Positions 49,594 through 58,086 of a stretch of 64,000 bases of DNA are shown here, piece by piece (the first letter of the stretch is position 1; every line of letters begins with the position of its first letter). Source of the DNA: Tritrichomonas musculus (lineage: Eukaryota; Parabasalia; Tritrichomonadida; Tritrichomonadidae); assembly GCA_039105265.1 (NCBI GenBank), contig JAPFFF010000005.1:7611501-7675500 (forward strand), written 5' to 3'. A model generated the notes under the pieces. The model saw only the letters and a list, made by a program, of their open reading frames with translations. It was not told the DNA's origin and made no database searches. Made by a program: the position numbers and the translations under genes.

Positions 49594-50120
49594 AAATTCA
49601 TAAGATTTTTATACTCACAAAACAATAATATATTCGTATCTTGAAATTTTGCATATTACTATAAATAAAAAAGAATTATATGATTCCTCTATAAATTGTA
49701 TAAATATATTTTAATTAATAATGATTAGTTTTGTAATTATGTAATTTATATTTTATTTATATGCGTAAAATTACTAATACATGTAAAATCTTTAAATTGA
49801 AGATATCTTTCATCACAAGCACTAGCCTCCTCTATTTTCAATTTTGTCCATGTGGAATATGAACAACTAAGATTCGATCTTTCATGGAGGAATGCTAACA
49901 ACCTTTTTCAGAAAATGATAATGTAGCTCTTTTTGGAATAACAGTAAATGTACAGAGGTATACATATGAGAAACTAATCAATATATTTTTATATTAATCA
50001 TTTGATATAATTACACAATTTATAAAAGGATTATATAATTATTTTTATTAATAATCATACTCTTATTTTCAAGATAAGAGTGTAATATTTATTTGTGAGT
50101 ATAAAAATCTTATGAATGTT
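49594..50120. mobile_element. diverged inverted-repeat element upstream of the kinase gene
   Basis: ATTCATAAGATTTTTATACT at 49594 is inverted at about 50095-50120, and similarity continues inward for about 130 bp with many differences (ATTCGTATCTTGAAA against TTTCAAGATAAGAGT). No clear TA flank is seen. It encloses the repeat block at 49797-50000. It could be an old MITE or a large imperfect hairpin. Confidence 0.45.
49797..50000. repeat. dispersed repeat block, copy 1
   Basis: About 190 bp (starting GAAGATATCTTTCATCACAA) similar in direct orientation to 53010-53200. Differences are common (roughly one in eight by eye). No clear reading frame is shared. Confidence 0.7.
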
Positions 50121-50870
50121 TTTGAATCATAATAATAAAATTTGTTGTCCCTTCGAATCTCATTTTGCCATTGAATTCTAATGTTGAAAGATTGATTATT
50201 TCAATCAATTGGAGATTGTAGCAACAGTAAAAAGCATGTTTTCCTATTTTTTTTAACATGGAGGAATCAAAATGCTTTTTTTGAAAGATCTAGCCAAAAC
50301 TCACTTGCAAATTGTTTGAAGTTCTGATGACTGATAAAAAATAACGACTTCAAGATCAGGTATGCAAAAAGCTTATTCATCAATTATTTTGATATGTTGA
50401 GGAAAAACATATGACGATTTTTTGAATTTGCAAATGATTCTTTTCCAATTATTTGCTGTTGTGAATTGTATGAGATTTCAACTAATTGAAGAAGTTCGCA
50501 TTCAAAAAAAGCACTTTCACCAATTTCAATTACACTAGGAGGGATGAAAAGGCCATTTATTTCAGTTCTCATGAAAACACAAATACCAATTATTCGAAGT
50601 TCTGAATTCTACAGAAATTCTACTATTTTTAAAATCTCCACATTGAGAAAAAGCATCATTACAAATTTCTTTGGCATGAGGTGATATGATGACTTTTTTC
50701 ACATAACAATTCCTACTGAATGAGTAAATGAAAATTCTTTTTATAAATGGCTGAATTATAAATGTTTCTTTGTTACAAATTGCAAGAATAATAGCATCAT
50801 ATTCATCATTGTTCAAATCTGATTTTCCAAGATAAATGAATATTAAAAGATTTTTGGAAAATTGGATTTG
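50118..50870 (-). pseudogene. BspA-type relic, copy 1
   Basis: The minus strand encodes LGKSDLNNDEYDAIILAICN, FIQPF.KRIFIYSFSRNC, ISPHAKEICNDAFSQCGDF and, in another frame, LFIPPSVIEIGESAFFECELL, matching the module of the 559-aa BspA gene. Several frame changes and stops are present, and no start is seen. Confidence 0.75.
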
Positions 50871-50984
50871 ATCGGGTGGTTATAGGTCAATTTTCACCTT
50901 CTATCGTCTACTAAATATAACTGGAAGAGTCACTTTTTGAACATGTTTGGTTATTTAGTATAAAATATAAGTTGAATCGAGTTT

Positions 50985-52215
50985 GATCTGCTGAAAAACC
51001 GTAAATAGGACTCAAAGACTAAAATATTTAATTTAAAAAGTCATTATTTTCATTTAAAATATAAAAAGGTTATTTTAAAAAATAATTAAATAGAATTAAA
51101 GTATAAAAAGTTTCACATATTCTGTCTTTAAAACTTTGAATGAGATTATATAAATTCGCTCTAAAAATATGATATATTAAACTTAATGACTTAGTGATTC
51201 GATCTCAAGAAATCTTGAATGAATTGAATTTTATTATCAATTCCATCAATTAATTTGAAATTATTTTTCACAATATATTTTATGATTTGATTGAATGTTG
51301 GTCTTTGTTCTTGTGAATGAGAAATGCATGACAAAAGAATTTTGAATGATGTTTCATTTATGATTTTTGGTATCTTCGCTTTCCCTCCATTCTTGATATC
51401 GTCTCTCGATAAAAAAGGCCCTTCCCTCTTGTCAGGATGAATAGCATGATCACACCAAATGAGAAGACATCAACTTTTTCGTTGTATTCTTTATTTTCAA
51501 GAATTTCTTTTGGTAAACAAAAAACAGTGTAATTCAAATTCGATTGTTCTGTCGTGTCAATCAAAATCGGAATTCCAAATTCCGTTATTTTGACATGATT
51601 TTCGAAATCAATCAAAATGTTTTCTGGATTCAAATTTCGATGAATTATTTTGTTCGAATGAGCAGTCATCATCGCATGGCTGATTGAATTCCATAAATAA
51701 TATCGAAATTTTAAAATATCATTTAAAAAGTAGGTTTTGAAATATTATGAATTCATTTGTATTCAAATATTTTGTATATTTATATCAATGTCTTTTCTTG
51801 ATATTAATTCTTTGACTATTTCTGCATGATTACTCACAACTGCAATTGTCAATGCTGGAGAATAAAAAAAAAATTGTTTTAAATTCCATAAAAAAAAAAT
51901 TTATAAATTTTATGATATTTCTGCCTTTAAAGTCTGTTAAACTGTAACCGAATAATTTTACAAAATGTGGAGAATTAAATTTGGACATGATTTCCACTTC
52001 AGAATATAATTTCCTCAAGGAATCAAGATCATTAATATCTATATCGGCAAAAACTTTTGCAGTATAAATCCTATTGGTTCCTTTTTCTTTAACAGTGTAA
52101 ATTCTTGAGGAGCCACCTGAATTAAATTTGCAAATTTTTTCGAATCTGTTTAAATCTATTGGAATCAAATCTTTTCAATCAGAATGATTTTCTTCAAAAC
52201 TTATGGAACTCATAT
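50985..52215 (-). pseudogene. internally deleted copy of the tandem kinase gene, with an ankyrin insert
   Basis: Its 3' part (51187-51690) is nearly identical to the fourth kinase domain (HRNLNPENILI, VFSFGVIMLFIL) but has a frame break after TRGKG. Its 5' part (51900-52215) matches the N-terminus and first lobe of domain 1 (FEKICKFNSGGSSRIYTVKE, EVEIMSKFNSPHFVK), less closely and with a stop near 52177. Everything between is gone. At about 51750-51860 the minus strand reads SPALTIAVVSNHAEIVKELI followed by SRKDIDINIQN, a clean ankyrin repeat not present in the kinase gene. It is a mosaic relic. Confidence 0.8.
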
Positions 52216-52460
52216 TCGTTGTTGGTTTTTCGAATGTAAAAAAAAAATGGTGAAAACTTTCACCTCTAACTCAAATCATAATCAAATTTAAAATTTTATA
52301 CTCAAAATATTGGTCTAAACAAATATTTATACCAAAATAACAATAACCATATCGTTAAATAGCCAAAATAATTATTTCAATTTTTATTAAGGTTTTATTG
52401 AAACACAAATAATTTTCATAATTCATTGAAAAATTACCAAGAACAATTATCGGAATGACT

Positions 52461-52467
52461 TCATTTC
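52461..52467 (+). promoter_or_regulatory. putative Inr (TCATTTC) of the peroxiredoxin fragment
   Basis: TCATTTCATTTTT ends just before ATG 52478 and gives two overlapping matches to the trichomonad initiator, about 10-15 nt before the start codon. The promoter of the truncated gene therefore looks preserved. Confidence 0.4.
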
Positions 52468-52477
52468 ATTTTTAAAA

Positions 52478-52798
52478 ATGAGTGAACAATCATGTTGCCA
52501 TTGCCAACCAAATTGTTGTTGCCAATCATTAGTTGCAAAGATTGGAAAACCAGCACTAAATTTCAAGGCACGATGTGTTTTACCATCCCTTGAATTTGTA
52601 TATTGTGAATTATCACAATTTAAAGGAAAATGGCAAGTTTTATTTCCATATCCAGCTGATTTCTCTTTTGTTTGTCCAACAGAAATCATCACATTTTCAG
52701 ATGAATATGAAAAATTTAAAAAAATTAATTGTGAAATTGTTGGTCTTTCAACTGATTCCGTTTTATCTCATCTTGCTTGGATTTGTGTTCCATTTTAA
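52478..52798 (+). pseudogene. truncated 2-Cys peroxiredoxin
   Basis: ATG 52478 opens 106 aa: a Cys-rich leader (CCHCQPNCCCQ), then the peroxiredoxin fold IGKPALNF, FKGKWQVLFPYPADFSFVCP with peroxidatic C66, EIITFSDEYEKFKKINCEIV, and DSVLSHLAWI. After that the sequence leaves the family (CVPF, stop). Full-length enzymes are about 195 aa and need a C-terminal resolving cysteine, which is absent. Known: peroxiredoxins remove peroxides with thioredoxin in trichomonads. Inferred: a 3'-truncated gene copy placed between parts of the duplicated kinase locus. It is probably non-functional as a recycling peroxidase. Confidence 0.8.
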
Positions 52799-53009
52799 AA
52801 TCTATCTCATATTTCAATGTATATTTAGCTGGTTTAATAGACCAAAAAATATCAATGTCCAAAGGTATAAAAATGAAGGCATAAAATATTAGATTTATTT
52901 TGCCTTGAATATTTAGATATTTATATTTTAAAAAAATTGAATTAATTTGAAATAAAAAAAAAATATTTTGCATTTTTCTCAATAAATTTTAAATATTATA
53001 AATTTAAAA
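52799..53009. other. spacer
   Basis: AT-rich sequence after the peroxiredoxin fragment. No continuation of the enzyme in any frame is visible. Confidence 0.3.
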
Positions 53010-53200
53010 CGGAAAGATATCTTTCATCACAAGTCCTAGCCTTCTTTATTTCTAATTTTGTCAATGCGGAATATGAGCAATTAGAATTCCATCTTTAATG
53101 GAGAAATGCAAGAAGAAGCTTTCTGAAAAAGATATTGTTGCTCTTTTTGGGACCACTGCAAATGTACAGGGGTGTGCATGTGAGAAAAGAGTGGATATAT
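53010..53200. repeat. dispersed repeat block, copy 2
   Basis: Direct-orientation relative of 49797-50000. It is followed at about 53255-53275 by TTTTCAAGATACGAGTGTAA, matching 50065-50090. It supports the view that the kinase locus was duplicated as a block. Confidence 0.7.
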
Positions 53201-53347
53201 TATAATATTATTGATCTTGTATATTTATACATTTATATTGATGGTTAAGTTTTCATTTTCAAGATACGAGTGTAATTTGAAGAAAAAGCAAATTTGTAAA
53301 TGTAAGTTACACTTCTTTTCAGATTTTGATGGCATGTTGTGGAATTG

Positions 53348-53449
53348 TGAAATTTTGCCAATAAAATGAGAAATAATAAAATGAAATTTTGCCAATAAAA
53401 TGAGAAATAATAAGATGAAATTTTGCCAATATAATGAGAAATAATAACG
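53348..53449. repeat. 34-bp tandem repeat, three copies
   Basis: The units start at 53348, 53382 and 53416 with TGAAATTTTGCCAATAAAAT and differ by one or two bases. Confidence 0.85.
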
Positions 53450-53700
53450 GTTTCAATGTTCTTATCAATAGAGATTAGAATACCAAAAATATCACTGTCA
53501 GTGTATGTTTTCCCAAGTATAAATTTGTCGCCTATATCTGCACCAATTTTCTCAATTCTTCTTGATTATTTTTGATCATGAGACATTGAATTTCTTTCTT
53601 GAAGCAATTTTCAATACCACAAATATGATTTTACATAATTTTGGTCTACAAACATTTTGAGAAATTTGAGGAATTAATCTGAAGCATTAGTAAATTTATT
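53445..53700 (-). pseudogene. BspA-type relic, copy 2
   Basis: The minus strand reads GDKFILGKTYTDSDIFGILI then SIDKNIETVI, matching the KMIIGKKNIES..YDQLIFCARNVETITI module of BspA genes in this window. A further upstream piece (RLIPQISQNVCRPKLCK) is weaker. It is broken and start-less. Confidence 0.6.
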
Positions 53701-53899
53701 TTTTATGATTCAATATAAATAAAGTTTTCTAAAAAAAAAGATGAAAGGAAATGCTATCAAATAAAAAAGCAACACTTTAGTTATTACAGTACTAAAAGAA
53801 TAAATAAAAAAATACTGCAATTTTTGTGATATTATTTAATCTTTGCATTTAAAATTCAATAGTGTTATCAAAATATGTCAGATAAATTTGAAAGGAAAA

Positions 53900-54126
53900 A
53901 TTGAATATTAATATTCCAATAATTGAATATTAATATTCCAGTAATTGAATATTAATATTCCAGTAATTGAATATTAATATTCCAGTAATTGTCATTTAAT
54001 TTTGAGCTTAGATTGCAGTAATTGAATATTAATATTCCAGTAATTGAATATTAATATTCCTGTAATTGTCATTTAATTTTGAGTTTAGATTGCAGTAATT
54101 GAATATTAATATTCCAGTAATTGAAA
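53900..54126. repeat. 22-bp minisatellite with higher-order unit
   Basis: About eight copies of AATTGAATATTAATATTCCAGT-like units. Blocks of two to four units alternate with a second sequence (TGTCATTTAATTTTGAGYTTAG type) in a higher-order arrangement repeated twice. The core GAATATTAATATTC is itself palindromic. Confidence 0.85.
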
Positions 54127-54673
54127 ATAAAAGGAATTTAACAAACTGAAATCATGGCCTTTAAATCGTTATATGTTTTTAATTTTGTGTTTAAAATTAC
54201 TAAAATAAGAGAACACTCAATTGGAAACTATTATGAAAGTAATAAATATCCAAAAAATAGAAAGAAATTCCCTAAAGTACTTTACGAATTAAGTCTTTTT
54301 TGTGGACAATCATTTTATTCTACCTCACTTTTTGAATGGATGCTCTATCAATGAATAGCTACATTTGATTCAATTTTTATGAATAATATCAGAAATCTTG
54401 TTTATCAATGCTAATCTTTAGAGAAAATTAGTTTTCTTTAAAAATTCAAAATTAGGAATTTCTCTTTTTTATATCTCTCATTGTTTATTATTAAATCCCT
54501 GTTTGCTAATGATTAGATTGAGCTTAATGCTAGCAAATTATTAACTAATGTTATTAATCAACAAATAATATAAAAAATTGATTATAAAAATATAAAAAGA
54601 ATAAAGCAGTTGCATTTAAAATTATTGAAACTTTTGAACTATTTAACAAATTCTTTCATTAATATATCTTTTC
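54127..54673. other. spacer with a doubtful 66-codon ORF
   Basis: An ATG ORF at 54154-54354 begins immediately after the minisatellite but matches no family I know. I do not call it a gene. The rest is AT-rich spacer. Confidence 0.3.
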
Positions 54674-55777
54674 TTATTCAGTATGAGAATTATCAATTTT
54701 TCTGTAATCTTGATATCGATAATATGCAATAATGCATAAAGATATAAAAATTATGAATATAGAGCAAATAATTATTATTATTATTGCCAATGATCCACCT
54801 TTTGAAATAACAAAAATATTTCTTGGACTTAAATCAGAATCGCAGCAATAAAGATATGTATCTATCTCTAAACAGACTTTTTTCCATCCTCTTTTAAACA
54901 TATCTTCATATTTTTGTGCATATTCAGGTTTTACAATCCATATACAATCATAAATATCTGATTGTTTTATGTTAATCCATGTACCTTTTATATCATTGTT
55001 TGCATATGGCTCTATTGAATCTAATTTGTTAAAATTCTTAAATGTAACTTCTTTTTCACCAAAAAATTTTAGGGATGATAAAACTATCTTCATTTTTTGA
55101 TTAGTCAATTCATCTGAAGTGCATTGATTAATTACATATGCTTTTGTATTATTAATATTAAAAACATATTTTGGAATTGATGGGTAAAGTAATGTATATT
55201 CATAAATACCACTGCATTTAACGATTATATAGTTGTCGTTAATCGATATTTCAAAAAGATCATTTTCGCAATTGAATATTGGATAATTAAAAGTCTCGGT
55301 ACTTTTTGAACCTTTAGGTAATTTGAATTTAATTCGGCTATCATTAGAATAAAAAACGTTTTTATATTCAAAAGGAAATTGATATTTTGAATCTGATAAA
55401 ACTAGATTATCTACTAAAAAATGAGAGTTACTAAATAAATGAAAGCTTGGTAATCCATATATTTCTATACTATTGAAATGACAATAATTTTCGAATGTAA
55501 TAGTTGGGTTATCATAGATTGATAAAGTTAGATTTTCTGTAAAGTTTGGCATAAGAGAGCAATTAAGAATAACCGACGATTCATCGAAAATAGAAATAGA
55601 ATCAGCATTTTTTAGATTTTCTAAGTCAATTTTTTGTATTTTTTGAGATTCGCATGAAATCTGATAATCAAAAGATTCTTTTTGATGCATTCCTATATTT
55701 CTATCTGAAAAATTACAGTTATGTGTTATGATATTTGATTTAATAAGTAGATAATTGCTAAGATAAAATAGCAGCAT
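54674..55777 (-). CDS. type I single-pass membrane protein, function unknown
   Basis: The start is ATG 55777; the ORF opens two codons earlier at a TTG. The 367-aa protein has a likely signal peptide (MLLFYLSNYLLIKSNIITHNC), an extracellular-type region of about 300 residues with scattered cysteines and NxS/T sites (NFSDR, NCSLMPNFTENLTLS), one membrane helix near the C-terminus (GGSLAIIIIIICSIFIIFIS, continuing LCIIAYY) and a short basic tail. No known domain is recognised. It is divergent from the polytopic gene at 55844, with only 66 bp between the start codons. Inferred: a surface or endomembrane glycoprotein. Confidence 0.8.
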   Translation of the reverse strand: MLLFYLSNYLLIKSNIITHNCNFSDRNIGMHQKESFDYQISCESQKIQKIDLENLKNADSISIFDESSVILNCSLMPNFTENLTLSIYDNPTITFENYCHFNSIEIYGLPSFHLFSNSHFLVDNLVLSDSKYQFPFEYKNVFYSNDSRIKFKLPKGSKSTETFNYPIFNCENDLFEISINDNYIIVKCSGIYEYTLLYPSIPKYVFNINNTKAYVINQCTSDELTNQKMKIVLSSLKFFGEKEVTFKNFNKLDSIEPYANNDIKGTWINIKQSDIYDCIWIVKPEYAQKYEDMFKRGWKKVCLEIDTYLYCCDSDLSPRNIFVISKGGSLAIIIIIICSIFIIFISLCIIAYYRYQDYRKIDNSHTE

Positions 55778-55843
55778 TTTCAAATTTTGTTAAAAAAAAA
55801 AAAAAAAAAAAACGTTTATAGTAGAAAAACTGGCAAAAACCAA
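55778..55843. promoter_or_regulatory. 66-bp bidirectional promoter region
   Basis: It separates two divergent ATGs and contains a run of about 21 A. No clear TCAYT Inr is visible on either strand, so transcription start positions are not resolved. Confidence 0.4.
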
Positions 55844-57340
55844 ATGAGTGAATCAACAGAATCAGAATCAGAATTAAAATCAGAATGTTGCTCTAGTTGC
55901 CCATTTGTTAAATTATTCTTATCACAAATTTTCGATTTTGGATACAGTTGTGGTTCTCTTATTTCAGAAGCCCTCGGACTTTTTAAAACATTCCAACGCC
56001 TTAGTGCGACTTTATCATTTAAAATAAAATTTTCACCGTCATGTCTCGAAATGTTTAGCTGGGCTTCCCAAATCTTTAATCTAGTTGCATCATTATTTCA
56101 AACAAATCCATTATCTGATTTTGAAAATTACACCGTTTATACTCTTATTTTACCCATTACTATATTAATTCTATTTTCCTTTTCTTTAACAAATCGTTTT
56201 TATATTTATGCATTTTCATATGGAGTTTTGCTGATGTTAGGAGCTGGATTTGGTTTTATTAATGTTAGTTTTATGGTCTCAAGCTGTTGTCTAATTTTTT
56301 CAATACCTATAATTGTTTTTGGATTATTATATGCAAAACGTAAACAAATTTTTCCTTGCTTAGAAGATTGCGATTGTCATGCTTGTTGCTGTTTTTTGGA
56401 ATGCGAATGCTTTAATGTTTTTGCAAAAAGGGAAGATTTAGATGGTTTTTTATCAATTGATGAAGTTGATTTTTTACATGTTTTATTAGGATTTCCAATT
56501 GCGACTTTTATATTTTATATGTTAATGATTCCAATCATGATTAATAGAGGGCGATTAATTAAAGTAATAGCTATTATGATATCAATAATACTTGTAATAG
56601 CATTTATCATTGCTTGTGTTGGTGGCCTTTTTAGTACTCGTGTTGAGTATATGATTGGAAATAAAATCCTCAATTTTTTAGTGACTCTTATAACTTTGTT
56701 AATTATTCCATCTACCGAGTGTTTTATTGAACTAATGAAAGGAAGATACAAAAATGAATGGAGGTGTATTTTAAGTTATATTGGATTATCATTGATTCTT
56801 CCAATAGCTATCACTTTAATTGACATATTTTCATATCATCAAAATATTACTGAAAAATATAAAGATGATAATGAATTTTTTTATTTTATCGAATTGATCG
56901 ACATTGTTAGACAGATAATTTACGCTATTATGGCTGGTTATGACTTTATTTGGGGTTGTGTTATTATTGATATTGCCTGGGCAATTTTTATTCTTATAAT
57001 AAAGCCTTATAAAGGATATAGTGAATATTACTTGACTTGTGGAAACTGTATTGTTACATCAATTTCAAACTGCGCCATTTTGTATTCAATATACAGTAAT
57101 TCTGGCCCTTTTAGTTTTGGCCTTTCTGTCGCATTAGTTGTATTAGCCATTATTCCAGCAGTTTTGTCAATGTATGTTTTCTTTATCAAAGATTTTTCCC
57201 CAAAATATGAATATAATAATAATTCAGAATCTATGGATTATATTGGTTATTTCGTTTCTATTATTACTCCTTTTGCTTGGTTCTTATATGGATTAAATAC
57301 TCCATTGATCGATAAAAAAATTAGTATGCCAAATATATGA
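55844..57340 (+). CDS. polytopic membrane protein, function unknown
   Basis: ATG 55844 (MSESTESESELKSECC) is preferred over the TTG 19 codons earlier, which would translate the A run. The 498-aa protein has about nine to ten hydrophobic segments (LILPITILILFSFSL, YGVLLMLGAGFGFI, FLHVLLGFPIATFIFYML, IMISIILVIAFIIACVGGLF and others). A cysteine-rich intracellular-type loop (DCDCHACCCFLECECF, about residues 185-200) lies midway, and DLDGFLSIDE nearby resembles half of an EF-hand loop. No transporter family is recognised. It could work with the single-pass genes on either side, but that is guesswork from position. Confidence 0.8.
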   Translation: MSESTESESELKSECCSSCPFVKLFLSQIFDFGYSCGSLISEALGLFKTFQRLSATLSFKIKFSPSCLEMFSWASQIFNLVASLFQTNPLSDFENYTVYTLILPITILILFSFSLTNRFYIYAFSYGVLLMLGAGFGFINVSFMVSSCCLIFSIPIIVFGLLYAKRKQIFPCLEDCDCHACCCFLECECFNVFAKREDLDGFLSIDEVDFLHVLLGFPIATFIFYMLMIPIMINRGRLIKVIAIMISIILVIAFIIACVGGLFSTRVEYMIGNKILNFLVTLITLLIIPSTECFIELMKGRYKNEWRCILSYIGLSLILPIAITLIDIFSYHQNITEKYKDDNEFFYFIELIDIVRQIIYAIMAGYDFIWGCVIIDIAWAIFILIIKPYKGYSEYYLTCGNCIVTSISNCAILYSIYSNSGPFSFGLSVALVVLAIIPAVLSMYVFFIKDFSPKYEYNNNSESMDYIGYFVSIITPFAWFLYGLNTPLIDKKISMPNI

Positions 57341-57460
57341 GAATAATTATCTTTTTTAATTTGATCATTTTATTTTAAAAAAAAAATTTAAATAATACTT
57401 TATTTAAAGTAGTTTGATATGAATATTAATTTATATATTTTTTTATAATAATCTAAATAA

Positions 57461-57997
57461 TTAATCAAATAATGTTTTATCTTCAATAAAGGTCATATAC
57501 GAAATTAGCAATGATAAAAGGCCTAAAATGATTCCCATAATTATTATAATATATTTGTATCCTTTTTTATCCATATAATAAATAAAAGGGGATGATAATT
57601 CTTCTATTGGATCTCCATTTTGTACTATTTCAAAAATTGGAAAATCATGTATATCATGTATATTAGGATAATAGTGTGAAGATGAAAATGCTAATGAAAA
57701 TTGTGCTTCTTTAATTCCATCATTTACTAGTCGAATGGCATAATTCATACTACGAAAAACAATACCGGCCAAACCGCTGTCGCCATCAAATGGTCCATAA
57801 GTTGCATCAGCATCAACGAATAAATAAAGATCATCTGAGTTCTTCCAATAGCCCACAAATGTTCCAGTATTTCCTTCCAATTTTATTTCAACAATATCTA
57901 GTGGATTTAAAAATAATGTCATTACATTTGATTTTGTACTATTTTGAAAATCATATACTGTTGAACCATAAGTAAAATAAAATAATAAAAAAAACAT
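57461..57997 (-). CDS. small type I membrane protein, function unknown
   Basis: ATG 57997 opens 178 aa: a signal-peptide-like start (MFFLLFYFTYGSTVYDF), a beta-rich ectodomain of about 130 residues (GNTGTFVGYWKNSDDLYLFV, GIVFRSMNYAIRLVNDG) and one C-terminal membrane helix (YIIIIMGIILGLLSLLISYM). Its layout resembles the protein at 54674-55777, but sequence similarity is not evident. It converges on the polytopic gene with a 120-bp spacer. Confidence 0.75.
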   Translation of the reverse strand: MFFLLFYFTYGSTVYDFQNSTKSNVMTLFLNPLDIVEIKLEGNTGTFVGYWKNSDDLYLFVDADATYGPFDGDSGLAGIVFRSMNYAIRLVNDGIKEAQFSLAFSSSHYYPNIHDIHDFPIFEIVQNGDPIEELSSPFIYYMDKKGYKYIIIIMGIILGLLSLLISYMTFIEDKTLFD

Positions 57998-58086
57998 TGG
58001 GACTGTTCAACTTCCTTAATAGAATTTTTCAATTCGTAACGGAAATTTTCAATTATGTAACCGAAAATTTGAGGAGCATATGAAAA

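Noticed and set aside
49541-49594. Upstream ATG 49594 as the kinase start
   Set aside because: The duplicated copy keeps only the MSS start at 52215. The extra 18 residues are not conserved and overlap an inverted-repeat tip.
54154-54354. 66-codon ATG ORF after the minisatellite
   Set aside because: No recognisable motif and short enough to arise by chance; no clear Inr.
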